The notes: generated by a model from the sequence alone, not told the origin. Counted from the first letter of the stretch, positions 8,786-17,514 are shown. The stretch is DNA of 64,000 nt from Sporosarcina sp. P32b (GCF_002743335.1 NZ_PDZB01000004.1:111385-175384), one strand, 5' to 3'. Program-made: numbers and translations.

Positions 8786-9751
8786 TCACTCTTTTCGCAG
8801 TAAGAATATTAAGAACGGTCCACCGATGATCGCCATCAGCGTCGAAGCAGGTATTTCAAGCGGAGCCACAATCGTTCTACCGAGCGTGTCAGCCAGCAAG
8901 ATAATCAACGCCCCTAAAAGCGCTGTGAACGGTATGAGCACCTTATGGTCATAGCCAACTAATCTGCGGGCAATATGCGGTACAAGTAATCCGACGAATG
9001 AGATCACACCCGCCACTACGACCGAAATCGCTGCTAATAAAACTGCCACTGCCGCAATGAGTAAACGGGCACGCGCGACATGAAAGCCAATACTTTTTGC
9101 CGTCTTATCTTGTAGCACTAATAAATTACACCAGCTATACAATGCAAATGCCAGAACCAATCCGATAGTTCCATATGTCGCAATGGTCGATACATCGCTC
9201 CACGTACGCATCGTTAAATTCGAACCAATCACACTTGAGGCTGAGACATTCAACGAACCCCCAAAGCTAATAAACGCTTCGGTGAGACCTGTGAACATCG
9301 CGTTAATCGCAATTCCCACAAGAATTAATTTTAACGGGCTAAGACCTGATTTCCATGACAATGCAAAGACGAGAAAACAAGCGAAAGCCCCACCCATAAA
9401 CGCAAATAAAGGCGTCATGAAAAAGAGCGCCGGAAAGAACGAAATAATGAATAACTGCACAAATGCCGCACCGGAAGATATCCCGATAATCCCCGCATCC
9501 GCAAGGGGGTTACGCATGACAGACTGCAACAAGACACCCGATACCGACAATGCCGCGCCTGCAAAAATTGCCACTATCATTCGTGGAAAGCGCAAGTCAC
9601 GAATTGCTTCTATCTGACTGTTGTCCTGTTCAAAAAGCGCACCGAAAAATTCAAAGAATCCCATTTTAATACTGCCTGTCGTAGCCGAATATACGATGGT
9701 TACAACAAGCAGCAGGGAAACGATTACATAACTAGCAATTCTTTTTCTCAT
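8786..9751 (-). CDS. isdF: FecCD-type haem ABC transporter permease (IsdF-like)
   Basis: A 321-residue polytopic membrane protein of the FecCD family, with about nine hydrophobic segments and the family motif GAALSVSGVLLQSVMRNPLA near the N-terminus. GISSGAAF and FVGLLVPHIARRLVG, the ATPase-contact loop, are also present. I prefer ATG 9751 over TTG 9769 because AAAAGGAAGG is well placed only for 9751. It sits between isdE and the ATPase gene. Confidence 0.88.
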   Translation of the reverse strand: MRKRIASYVIVSLLLVVTIVYSATTGSIKMGFFEFFGALFEQDNSQIEAIRDLRFPRMIVAIFAGAALSVSGVLLQSVMRNPLADAGIIGISSGAAFVQLFIISFFPALFFMTPLFAFMGGAFACFLVFALSWKSGLSPLKLILVGIAINAMFTGLTEAFISFGGSLNVSASSVIGSNLTMRTWSDVSTIATYGTIGLVLAFALYSWCNLLVLQDKTAKSIGFHVARARLLIAAVAVLLAAISVVVAGVISFVGLLVPHIARRLVGYDHKVLIPFTALLGALIILLADTLGRTIVAPLEIPASTLMAIIGGPFLIFLLRKE

Positions 9752-9784
9752 GACGGCCTTCCTTTTCAAATGAAATTCATCGAG

Positions 9785-10693
9785 TTATCGATAGAAAATC
9801 TTCATTAGCTCACTTAATGCTTCAGGTACTTGCAATGAAGCCGTTGTGCCGAATAGCTCTTCTTCCAAGTCATAGACTTTACCATTTTTCACCGCGTCAA
9901 AATGCTTCCATACATCATTTGTTTGAAACTCTTCATTAAACATTTCCACGACCTCATCTGGCATACCATGCGATAAACGTAAGATAATATCTGGATTACT
10001 ATTATGAAGATACTCAGTATTGGACGATAAGTACTCAGGATCCTGACCTTCCATGACATTTGTTCCACCCGCACGTTTTACGAGATCACCCGCATAGGAG
10101 TTTTCCGTCGCGACTAAGTAACTGCCTGGGATACCTAATAATATCAATACACTTGGTCCTTTACGATTTGCCGCCACTACTTCGGCCGCTTCAATCTTTT
10201 TCTGTAAGTCCCCTACTAATTTATCCGCTTGAGTTGTACGATCATAGCGCTCTCCAAGACCTTGGATTTCTTGTATCATCGAGTCCACACTTTGGAAGTT
10301 TAAAAATGTTGTCGGGATATTCAATTGTTCAAATCCCGCTTCGAGGTCATATTCCAATGTAGATACGGATAAAAAATCTGTTGGATCCATTGACTTCACA
10401 ATTTCCATATCCGGTGTCATAGCATTACCGATAGTTGGAAGCCCATCAAAGCGGCTCGCCATTTGTTTTTCTGTTTCAGGAATGGCGATGGCATCTATAT
10501 CTAACTTATCTAGAATGTCTGCGATGACTACAGTGCCCGCAATAATTCGCTGATCACTAGTTTCTGCGGTTTCACTTTTCTCCGCAGTATCTGCTAAAAC
10601 AGCTTTCTCTTCTTTATCATTGCCGCACCCTGCGATTATTGCTGCTGTCATAACTGCCAACATTAGCAATACATATCTCCACTTTTTTTGCAC
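9785..10693 (-). CDS. isdE: Haem-binding lipoprotein of the ABC importer (IsdE)
   Basis: A secreted lipoprotein of about 302 residues with a lipobox AAIIAGC (Cys23). It carries segments I associate with Staphylococcus IsdE: TIGNAMTPDMEIVK, ILLGIPGSYLVAT, YLSSNTEYL and DIILRLSHGMPDEV. Staphylococcal IsdE binds haem with a Met and a His, and the Met in NAMTP and the His in SHGMP are candidates. GTG 10693 is preferred because GGAGG lies 8 nt upstream. It should take haem from the NEAT proteins and deliver it to the permease. Confidence 0.9.
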   Translation of the reverse strand: MQKKWRYVLLMLAVMTAAIIAGCGNDKEEKAVLADTAEKSETAETSDQRIIAGTVVIADILDKLDIDAIAIPETEKQMASRFDGLPTIGNAMTPDMEIVKSMDPTDFLSVSTLEYDLEAGFEQLNIPTTFLNFQSVDSMIQEIQGLGERYDRTTQADKLVGDLQKKIEAAEVVAANRKGPSVLILLGIPGSYLVATENSYAGDLVKRAGGTNVMEGQDPEYLSSNTEYLHNSNPDIILRLSHGMPDEVVEMFNEEFQTNDVWKHFDAVKNGKVYDLEEELFGTTASLQVPEALSELMKIFYR

Positions 10694-10711
10694 GATGTAA
10701 TCCTCCACTCA

Positions 10712-11923
10712 TTATTCATTACGCATAACATGATTTTTCTTCAGTAGTCGACGTATCAATAAGACACCCGACAAACTACATAATGTGAACAGTATTCCCA
10801 TTTTCATTATATCAAAGGGAATCGTTTGTTTATCTTGTACAGGGGGTTCCAGTTCTTGCGGTTCGCTTGCTACTTGCGTGACGACCTCAGCTGGTTCTTC
10901 CTTCACATCATCCACCGTACGATCAAATTCCAATTGCACTTCAGGAAGAAGAGGCGGTAACTCGTCTTGCTTTTGTACTTTTTCTACGGTCGACTTTTCT
11001 ATCTTCTTTTCTTTTTCATTCGTGGTTTGTTTAGTTGGAGTAGTGTTTTTTTCAGGTTGCTCAGTTCGCTTAGTCAATGAAGATATTGCTTTGTTATCTG
11101 AAGGTACTTTGCTCAAATACTTCGCTATCTGTTGCTGACTGTAAGCAATTTGTAAAAACTCTTCCTGTACATGCGAGTTCTCAGACTCCTTCACTTTCAT
11201 CCAGATACGGGTCCCTTTCTGGAAATCTTCTACTTCAAACTCCACAATACGTGACTTGTTTTGCGATATCACTTTTGGTTCTACTAAATTCCCTTGTTGC
11301 TCTACTGTGAAGCCTTTAACCTTACTCGGTTGAATAATCTCTAACTGGGCAAAATATTGATTGTCACGTGTTACAATGCGCAGTACTGGATTGACGTATT
11401 CATTCATTGCCGAAGGTTTACCGTCTGACAGCAATCGGTAGTGTATCGTATCATCACCTGACTGAATGGACTTCACTGGTTGAACGTGTTCAAATGCCGG
11501 TAAGGACTGCTCCTCGATCAACACTTCATATGAAAAGGATTGCAGTGCATGTTCTTTAGGCAAACGATATGTGCCCGTAAGTTCAATCTTGTGTTGCACA
11601 TCCTCTATATCAAACTGAACTAAGTTTTCTGCTCGATCCAGTCGCGTGCTCGTTTTGATTCCTTGTTGCACGGCAGTGATTTGCGTTAGGATGTGATCAT
11701 TCTTCGCCGCAATGGATAATGTATAGCGATCTTCCTTAACAGTTAACGTAGCCTGCTTAGTAAATAAAACATTTGTATCCTCGGCTTCATGTGATAAAAA
11801 ACTTAGTTCAACTTGATACACATCATTTACGACTTCTTTCCGTTCGTTTGCGGTTACAGAATGAAAAGGAAGCCACGCAGAGATGAGTAGCAAAAGTAGA
11901 GGAAACAAAACCATTCTTTTCAT
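10712..11923 (-). CDS. Membrane-anchored protein with two NEAT domains
   Basis: A 403-residue protein: signal peptide (1-25), NEAT domain 1 (about 32-145), NEAT domain 2 (about 155-275), a Lys/Glu/Thr-rich stalk with proline (about 290-370) and a C-terminal transmembrane segment with a basic tail (about 373-400). NEAT domain 2 has the 3-10 helix motif SAMNEYVNP, but the usual YxxxY haem-ligand motif is absent from both domains (the second reads HVQEEF). I see no LPxTG or NPQTN-like signal, so it is probably held by its membrane span. It may relay haem at the membrane or bind haem differently. Part of the isd operon. Confidence 0.82.
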   Translation of the reverse strand: MKRMVLFPLLLLLISAWLPFHSVTANERKEVVNDVYQVELSFLSHEAEDTNVLFTKQATLTVKEDRYTLSIAAKNDHILTQITAVQQGIKTSTRLDRAENLVQFDIEDVQHKIELTGTYRLPKEHALQSFSYEVLIEEQSLPAFEHVQPVKSIQSGDDTIHYRLLSDGKPSAMNEYVNPVLRIVTRDNQYFAQLEIIQPSKVKGFTVEQQGNLVEPKVISQNKSRIVEFEVEDFQKGTRIWMKVKESENSHVQEEFLQIAYSQQQIAKYLSKVPSDNKAISSLTKRTEQPEKNTTPTKQTTNEKEKKIEKSTVEKVQKQDELPPLLPEVQLEFDRTVDDVKEEPAEVVTQVASEPQELEPPVQDKQTIPFDIMKMGILFTLCSLSGVLLIRRLLKKNHVMRNE

Positions 11924-11939
11924 TTCAGACGTACACTCC

Positions 11940-11956
11940 TTTACATATCATGTAAA
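11940..11956. repeat. 17-bp palindrome just upstream of the double-NEAT gene
   Basis: TTTACAT-ATC-ATGTAAA lies next to the AAAGGAG ribosome site of the gene starting at 11923. It could be an operator or fold in RNA; no function is shown. Confidence 0.4.
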
Positions 11957-11965
11957 ACGACAGGA

Positions 11966-11998
11966 ACTTCCTCCCGCTTTTGAAAAGCGAAAGGAAGT
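11966..11998 (-). terminator. Hairpin inside the isd operon (partial terminator or RNA-stability element)
   Basis: ACTTCCT (11966-11972) pairs with AGGAAGT (11992-11998), with an inner GCTTTT/AAAAGC stem. It directly follows the NEAT-SLH gene. The minus-strand sequence after it is only moderately T-rich, so it is probably a leaky terminator or processing element rather than the operon end. Confidence 0.5.
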
Positions 11999-12012
11999 AT
12001 CTGTATTTGATC

Positions 12013-13419
12013 TTATTTATTCATAAATTCTAATGAACCATATAGAATTTTAGCCATTTGTGTACGTTGTAATGAACTGCCTGAGCTGATCAAGACTTTA
12101 CCGTTTGACTGAGGAGCACCTGTCATGATTTTTTCTGCATATAATAATGCAAATGCTTGCTTCGCTTCAGGATCTGTAATTGCTTTTCCATCTGCATAGA
12201 ACGGAAGAGTTGTATCCCCTTTTTTGATCTCTTTACCTTCTGCAAATTGAATCGCACGGTATAGCATCAAAGCTCCTTGCTGACGAGTCAATGTATCGTT
12301 CGGGTTGAACTTTTCATTTGTTTGTACAATGCCTGCTTCTGCAAGAGCATTGATTGCGCTGATACGCTCTTTATCTGTAATTTTACCTAAGTCTTTAAAT
12401 CCAACGTCTTTAGTTGTGTCGAGATTTAGTGCACGCGCTACCATCAATGCGAACTGTGAACGAGTGATGTTGTTGCGTGGATTGAAGTTAGTTGCTTCCT
12501 TAACGATATCTTTATCGAATAGAGCAAGAATCGCTGCTTTATTGCCGTCTTTATCGATATCTTTAAATGGATTTGCCTCTTTACTGAATGCAATTTGTAC
12601 TTTATGATTTGAATCGTATTTGATAGGTCCTTCATTTACAATAACGTGAATTTCAGCATTCAATGATTTTGTTAGGTCAGCTACATTAAATTTATATGTT
12701 CGCAAGCCTGTTGATTTATCATCTGTTGCAACAGGTACTTCCTTACCGGCAATTTTAAAACCATGGATGTAACTGCCTTTAGGGAATTTCACTGTCACTT
12801 CATTACCGTTTTCTACTTTTTTTGAAGTTGCAACTGGTGACATATAATCATTCATAATCGAATCTTCTTTTGTTCCATCTTTATACACTTTTACGCCAAT
12901 CTTACTAATTTCTTCTGTACCAATGTCTGCTTTAGCAACTGTTGCCTTAAAGTCAAATTCATACCACTTGTCCATGTTGGCAGGTGCGTATACTACATGG
13001 ATTTTGCCTGGATATACTTTATCCGCTACTACTGGGAAAGTATAAGTCGTTGTGCCATCCGTATTTTTAACTACCGTCGCATCAGCGAACTCTTCTCCTT
13101 GTTTCGTCTGAAGACCTGCAATCATAGGTGCGGATTTAGCCGCAACCGTTACCTTCGCATATGACACTCCATCTTTTTCTACTAATGTCCCCTGTGGTAC
13201 AAGGTGTCCGCTAATTGCTGGCTCAGGTGTGGTTGTTCCAGTTTTGTATATGTGCAAATCAATCACTTGATCCACTGCTACTGCCTGTGTCAAAGCCGAT
13301 GCCGCTCGGTCGCTCGTGCTAATCGGGTTAGCCGATGCTGCTGTTGGAATAGCGATTGAAGCTGCTAATAATGAAGCAAGTACTACTTTCGTTGCGCGAG
13401 ATGAAGTTTTTTTCGTCAT
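12013..13419 (-). CDS. S-layer-anchored haem-binding protein: two NEAT domains and three SLH domains (BslK-like)
   Basis: A 468-residue protein: signal peptide (1-30, cleavage after TAASA), NEAT 1 (about 50-165), NEAT 2 (about 172-283) and three S-layer-homology repeats (about 285-465) that bind secondary cell-wall polymer. The architecture resembles B. anthracis BslK. NEAT 2 has DSIMNDYMSP and, at the ligand strand, YDSNH (YxxxH). NEAT 1 has MDKWY there, so Met replaces the usual first Tyr. It is second in the operon, with the ATG 3 nt after the upstream stop. It probably captures haem at the cell surface. Confidence 0.88.
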   Translation of the reverse strand: MTKKTSSRATKVVLASLLAASIAIPTAASANPISTSDRAASALTQAVAVDQVIDLHIYKTGTTTPEPAISGHLVPQGTLVEKDGVSYAKVTVAAKSAPMIAGLQTKQGEEFADATVVKNTDGTTTYTFPVVADKVYPGKIHVVYAPANMDKWYEFDFKATVAKADIGTEEISKIGVKVYKDGTKEDSIMNDYMSPVATSKKVENGNEVTVKFPKGSYIHGFKIAGKEVPVATDDKSTGLRTYKFNVADLTKSLNAEIHVIVNEGPIKYDSNHKVQIAFSKEANPFKDIDKDGNKAAILALFDKDIVKEATNFNPRNNITRSQFALMVARALNLDTTKDVGFKDLGKITDKERISAINALAEAGIVQTNEKFNPNDTLTRQQGALMLYRAIQFAEGKEIKKGDTTLPFYADGKAITDPEAKQAFALLYAEKIMTGAPQSNGKVLISSGSSLQRTQMAKILYGSLEFMNK

Positions 13420-13421
13420 AA

Positions 13422-14084
13422 TTATTGTTCCCCCTGTTTTCTCTGGAATCTAGTTTTATACAATAAAAATGCAGAACCTGCTAATACAAAGATTAATAGG
13501 TACGGCGTTGAGTCACTGGTTTGTGGATTCTTAACTGGTACTTGAGTAGTTGGTTTTTTTGTGACTGTACTGGTACTAGTGTTGGTATTTGTATTTGTGT
13601 TCGTGTTAGTACTAGGTGGTGGGGTAGTAGTAGTTGCAGGTGGTTTTACTGCCGGTGGTGTCACGGCACTCTTGTCCTCGAATACTAAATCAACTGTATA
13701 CTCGTGGTGGTAATTAATATGCTCTACGTCCACTTTCATTGGAATCTTCACTGGCTTTGAAATATCACTTACGCTAAACTCTACAACACGTGTATCTGCC
13801 TTTAGATCTTCATTGACTACTTCTGCTCCGCCTGCAGGCTCAAACTTCGTAATCCAAGAACTGTTCTTCAGCGTAAGCTGTACGATGGCAGAACCATTCG
13901 TTACCGTTACGAGTGCCGGTTTTTGGAAGTAATCATTCGCAATAGATGCGTTAGTGCTGTCCGGCTGATTGACTTGATAATTTAATTGCTGGGTACCGTC
14001 TGCTATTTTAGCGGATGCTTGCGGCAGACCTATTGTCAGCACGAAAAAACTTACAACTAAAAAGTATAAAAATGCTTTTCTCAC
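13422..14084 (-). CDS. isdC: IsdC-like NEAT protein with an NPQTS sortase B signal
   Basis: A protein of about 220 residues: signal peptide ending QASA, one NEAT domain (about 28-140) with SIANDYFQKP and the intact haem motif YHHEY (YxxxY), a Thr/Pro/Asn-rich linker that includes an NTNT repeat, then NPQTS, a hydrophobic span and a KTRFQRKQ basic tail. NPQTS resembles the NPQTN signal used by sortase B, encoded at the operon end. I prefer GTG 14084 because GAGAGGGG lies upstream; GTG 14105 is possible. It is the first gene after the Fur-type promoter and is likely wall-buried, passing haem to IsdE. Confidence 0.88.
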   Translation of the reverse strand: MRKAFLYFLVVSFFVLTIGLPQASAKIADGTQQLNYQVNQPDSTNASIANDYFQKPALVTVTNGSAIVQLTLKNSSWITKFEPAGGAEVVNEDLKADTRVVEFSVSDISKPVKIPMKVDVEHINYHHEYTVDLVFEDKSAVTPPAVKPPATTTTPPPSTNTNTNTNTNTSTSTVTKKPTTQVPVKNPQTSDSTPYLLIFVLAGSAFLLYKTRFQRKQGEQ

Positions 14085-14261
14085 TTGGACATAATCCCCT
14101 CTCACTTGTTCATTTTCATACTACATAAATCCACCGATTGATTTCCAGCCACTGGATATATTTCCACTTCTAAATTATCTCATAAATTGCCCCATACATG
14201 AATCATAGCAACTTACCATCTAGTAGATTATGACAAACATGTGACGTTTATAACATACAAA

Positions 14262-14276
14262 TGAGAACAATTATCA
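14262..14276. promoter_or_regulatory. Fur-like box controlling the isd operon
   Basis: TGAGAACAATTATCA matches the Gram-positive 7-1-7 Fur consensus TGATAATNATTATCA at 13 of 15 positions counting the free centre. It lies just downstream of the -10 element on the minus strand, where bound Fur would block the start of transcription. Confidence 0.78.
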
Positions 14277-14279
14277 TTT

Positions 14280-14308
14280 AATATATCCTGTTTTGTCAGT
14301 AATGTCAA
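14280..14308 (-). promoter_or_regulatory. Sigma-A promoter of the isd operon
   Basis: On the minus strand a consensus TTGACA (14303-14308) is 17 bp from TATATT (14280-14285). Transcription would start within or next to the Fur-like box, about 190 nt before the isdC start. The leader contains no recognised riboswitch. Confidence 0.85.
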
Positions 14309-14421
14309 TCGATTTTTGGAAAATTATTTCAATTTGAACTGTGTATCTTTCCATTAGTCACTAAATTGAAAGCCCTGCATAGTCTAGATAGATATGATTT
14401 ATGGACGAAAGGGGTATTACG

Positions 14422-14910
14422 ATGAATCTTCAGTCTTTTAGTGGTGTCGTCATGGTAATAAATGATTTCTATACGGGGCAAACTAGTGACGCGGGTTGCT
14501 ACCTATTGATGACAGTAGATAATGGTCAAGGAAATGTCGTCAACTTTGTAGTGGAGCCGACAACTTATTTCGTCAATCACGTGAAAGTTCATGTAGGTGA
14601 TCGCGTTACAGGATTTTATGATGCTGATGCTGCCACACCAATGATCTATCCGCCTCAATTTAGAGCGGTGGTTATGTCCAAAGATTCTAGGCGTGAAAAC
14701 GTCAAAGTCGACTACTTCAATCGTCGCTTGCAAAGTAGTGATGGAACGCTTCAACTTAACCTGTCTCCACAAACTGAAATACTTTCGACGAACGGCCAGT
14801 ATTTCACAGGAAATATAGCAGAGCGAAACTTGATAGTTATATATGGGGCCACTACAAAAAGCATCCCTCCACAAACTACACCACATAAAATCATTGTCAT
14901 TTGTTTATGA
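14422..14910 (+). CDS. Hypothetical protein
   Basis: A 162-residue protein I do not recognise. It has no signal peptide or membrane span. The composition is beta-rich, with repeated short hydrophobic strands (SGVVMVINDFY, CYLLMTVD, VVNFVVEPTTYFV, VHVGDRVTGFYD), suggesting an OB-like or other beta-barrel fold. I chose ATG 14422 over 14401 because AAAGGGG is correctly spaced for it. It is a single gene, divergent from the isd operon and convergent with tatD. Confidence 0.6.
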   Translation: MNLQSFSGVVMVINDFYTGQTSDAGCYLLMTVDNGQGNVVNFVVEPTTYFVNHVKVHVGDRVTGFYDADAATPMIYPPQFRAVVMSKDSRRENVKVDYFNRRLQSSDGTLQLNLSPQTEILSTNGQYFTGNIAERNLIVIYGATTKSIPPQTTPHKIIVICL

Positions 14911-14930
14911 GTTTTGTACTTAGAGAATAT

Positions 14931-14958
14931 AGAGACACGCGGCTTGACGCGTGTCTCT
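14931..14958. terminator. Terminator between convergent hypothetical gene and tatD-like gene
   Basis: A perfect 11-bp stem (AGAGACACGCG with CGCGTGTCTCT) and 6-nt loop. T-tracts are short on both sides. Confidence 0.65.
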
Positions 14959-14961
14959 ATT

Positions 14962-15738
14962 TCATATGGAAAAGAATTGTTGTGTCGTCTTATGGATTTT
15001 TTTATATGCTTCTTCAACAGGTATACCTTTAATTTCAGCGATCCTATGCATACTTCTGTGGATCATAGAAGGATGTGTTAACTTTCCTTTGAAAATATGT
15101 TCAAAAGGCCACGGTCCATCTGTCTCTACCATTAACTGAGTTAACGGAACTTGTTTAACAATATGCTGAATCTTTTCACGATACGTAACTTCCGGAGTTA
15201 CCGAAACTACATAACCGTTCGAAACAATTCGCTGCAATATTATATCGTCTCCTTTGAACCAGTGAAAGTGTGCTTTCGTAATTGAATACCGCTCTAACAT
15301 CTCACACACCCTATCCGCATCTTCATAAACGGCATGTAATGTAATTGGCAAGTTATATTCAGCCGCCTTCCGAATAAAGTATTCCAACATATTTTTATAT
15401 AGCGCTACGTCCACATTAGGTTGTTCTTGTCGCAAATAATAAGGTAGCCCCACTTCCCCAATTGCCGTGAGACAACCTGCATGGTCATCGATCAATCGAA
15501 GAATAGCTGAAAGCTCACTTTCACTCGGAAGAGCTTGTTCGGGATGATAACCTATAGCAGGTTTGATGCGTCTATCTCTTTTTGCAAACTCCATTTGCTT
15601 AACGGAAGATGTAAAATCATTTGATACCGCAACTATTGCCGTCACATCATGTACTTCTAATTCGCTCAAAATTTGAAGCCGCTCTTCCTCTTCATACATA
15701 TCCAAATGAATATGTGCATCAATTATCTGTCTACTCAA
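14962..15738 (-). CDS. TatD-family metal-dependent hydrolase
   Basis: A 258-residue amidohydrolase-fold protein. The metal-binding HxH is in DAHIHLD near the N-terminus; further ligands are Glu in AIGEVGL, His in ITLHAV, His in KAHFHWF and Asp in VETDGPW. TatD proteins act as 3'-5' DNA exonucleases or phosphoesterases, though precise roles vary among paralogues. The start appears to be TTG, with GAGTGAT upstream. A parS site lies 31 bp upstream of the start. Confidence 0.82.
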   Translation of the reverse strand: MSRQIIDAHIHLDMYEEEERLQILSELEVHDVTAIVAVSNDFTSSVKQMEFAKRDRRIKPAIGYHPEQALPSESELSAILRLIDDHAGCLTAIGEVGLPYYLRQEQPNVDVALYKNMLEYFIRKAAEYNLPITLHAVYEDADRVCEMLERYSITKAHFHWFKGDDIILQRIVSNGYVVSVTPEVTYREKIQHIVKQVPLTQLMVETDGPWPFEHIFKGKLTHPSMIHRSMHRIAEIKGIPVEEAYKKIHKTTQQFFSI

Positions 15739-15768
15739 AACTGATCACTCGCTTCCACTATACTGCTA

Positions 15769-15784
15769 TGTTTCACGTGAAACA
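15769..15784. promoter_or_regulatory. parS site
   Basis: TGTTTCACGTGAAACA, a perfect 16-bp palindrome matching the Bacillus ParB-binding parS consensus. It is intergenic, about 39 kb left of oriC. Confidence 0.93.
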
Positions 15785-15859
15785 TTTATCCTTAAATGAA
15801 CCTAAACTATTATCTGAGCGTCATACTAATTTCCATTATGAATAAGTAGGCGGTGACAT

Positions 15860-16648
15860 ATGAAGGTATATACATTCCATTTGAAAACAATGAACACTAC
15901 CCGACAACTCTTGAATTTCGGATGGCAACAAGCTTTAGCTTGCATTTTTCCTGTTATCATCTTCATCTCACTGGCACTTACACAAATTATACCTTTACCT
16001 TTCCTGCCACGATACGACTGGCTACTCCTCATTTTTATCGGAACTCAGTGGTGGATGGTACGATCTGGAATCGAGACACGTGATGAACTGAAAGTGATTA
16101 CGTTATTTCATATCATTGGTCTAACTTTAGAGATATTTAAAGTACATATGGGTTCCTGGTCTTACCCTGAAGAAGGTTTTTTCAAAGTTTTCGGTGTTCC
16201 TTTATACAGCGGCTTCATGTATGCGAGTGTGGCAAGCTATTTATGCCAAGCTTGGAGAAGATTACACGTCACCCTAATTCAATGGCCACCGCTCTGGGCA
16301 GTTGTTCCGCTTGCCATCGCAATATATGGAAACTTCTTCACACATCACTATTGGATCGATATTAGATGGTGGTTGTCCGCGTTCGTATTAATTATTTTTT
16401 GGCGTGCTTCGGTTAGTTATTGGGTATGCGGAACACAGTACCGTATGCCCTTATCTCTATCATTTATATTAATCGGCTTTTTCGTTTGGGTAGCTGAAAA
16501 TATTGCTACTTTCTTCGGGGCTTGGACCTATCCCAATCAAAGCGAGACATGGCACCTCGTTGGTATAGGTAAATTAAGTTCTTGGTTATTATTAGTCATC
16601 GTCAGCTTCCTCATCGTAGCCACGTTAAAACAAATAAAAAAGAAATAG
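15860..16648 (+). CDS. DUF817 family membrane protein
   Basis: A 262-residue integral membrane protein with about seven to eight hydrophobic segments. Family-typical segments are EIFKVHMGSWSYPE, VPLYSGFMYASVASY and AENIATFFGAWTYP. Function of DUF817 is unknown. The start follows AGGCGGTG. It is a single gene, transcribed against replication in this arm. Confidence 0.8.
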   Translation: MKVYTFHLKTMNTTRQLLNFGWQQALACIFPVIIFISLALTQIIPLPFLPRYDWLLLIFIGTQWWMVRSGIETRDELKVITLFHIIGLTLEIFKVHMGSWSYPEEGFFKVFGVPLYSGFMYASVASYLCQAWRRLHVTLIQWPPLWAVVPLAIAIYGNFFTHHYWIDIRWWLSAFVLIIFWRASVSYWVCGTQYRMPLSLSFILIGFFVWVAENIATFFGAWTYPNQSETWHLVGIGKLSSWLLLVIVSFLIVATLKQIKKK

Positions 16649-16738
16649 ATATGTATATAGTAACAGGCTAATACTTCTCTATGTACATTCTCTCGGAAGA
16701 GTGTATTCCACGGGAAATAAATGAATATGCACTATGAA

Positions 16739-16770
16739 AAACGCAGCAGGCTCAATAGCCTACTGCGTTT
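16739..16770 (-). terminator. Terminator of the cyclophilin gene (possibly bidirectional)
   Basis: A near-perfect inverted repeat with one C/A mismatch; on the minus strand the stem runs into GTTTTTC. Confidence 0.8.
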
Positions 16771-16779
16771 CGTTACTGA

Positions 16780-17463
16780 TTAATGTGTAGTTGGTTTAGG
16801 GTAGTCAAAGCCTTTTGTATCTACTTCAACTGTCTTCATTTTCTGCTCTTTTATAGGCTTATCCATAGCATCTGTTTCATTAGCTACAATAGCATCCACG
16901 GTCTCCATGCCTTCCGTCACTTTACCGAAAGCTGCATACTCGCCATCAAGTGAAGTGTTGTCGTCCGTCATGATAAAGAATTGTGACCCTGCAGAGTTCG
17001 GCTCTTGCGTACGTGCAGTTGAAATGACACCACGCTCATGCTTCATATTATTTTCAAAACCGTTTGAAGAAAACTCCCCATCAATAGAGTATCCTGGTCC
17101 ACCTGATCCATCACCTGAAGAATCTCCGCCTTGAATCATAAAGCCTGGAATTACACGGTGGAAAATCAAACCATCGTAATAGCCATCTTCAATTAAAGAA
17201 ATGAAGTTTGCTACTGTATTCGGTGCAACAGTCGGCTCTAGTTCTAAGACGATCTGCTCATCGTTTTCCATCGTGATTGTCACGATAGGGTTCTCTTTTA
17301 TATCTGCCGAGTAATCAACCGCTGCTTCTTTAGGTTGCTCTGTAGGTTCTTCTTTTGGTGTCTCCGCTGTTTTTTCTTCAGTTGCTTTGCCACACCCTAC
17401 TAGAAAAATGGCCAATGCCATCACACTTATTAGGAAATACCATGCTTTATTACGCTTAAACAT
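16780..17463 (-). CDS. Cyclophilin-type peptidyl-prolyl cis-trans isomerase, lipoprotein
   Basis: A 227-residue protein with a lipobox FLVGC (Cys24), a charged linker to about residue 55, then a single-domain bacterial cyclophilin: FHRVIPGFMIQGGD, GSQFFI and FGKVTEGMETVD. It should act on the outer face of the membrane, assisting folding of exported proteins. The ATG is spaced 12 nt from AGGGAG. It is transcribed alone. Confidence 0.9.
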   Translation of the reverse strand: MFKRNKAWYFLISVMALAIFLVGCGKATEEKTAETPKEEPTEQPKEAAVDYSADIKENPIVTITMENDEQIVLELEPTVAPNTVANFISLIEDGYYDGLIFHRVIPGFMIQGGDSSGDGSGGPGYSIDGEFSSNGFENNMKHERGVISTARTQEPNSAGSQFFIMTDDNTSLDGEYAAFGKVTEGMETVDAIVANETDAMDKPIKEQKMKTVEVDTKGFDYPKPTTH

Positions 17464-17514
17464 ATGTTTCTAACACTCCCTATTATTTTATATCTGCAAT
17501 TACCTATAAATCAT

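Noticed and set aside
13560..13620. A short tandem repeat in the IsdC-like gene (NTNT-type)
   Set aside because: It is not a CRISPR or mobile repeat; it encodes the low-complexity linker before the sortase signal.
15826..16083. Short frames on both strands at the start of the DUF817 gene
   Set aside because: They overlap the conserved DUF817 reading frame and have no ribosome site of their own.
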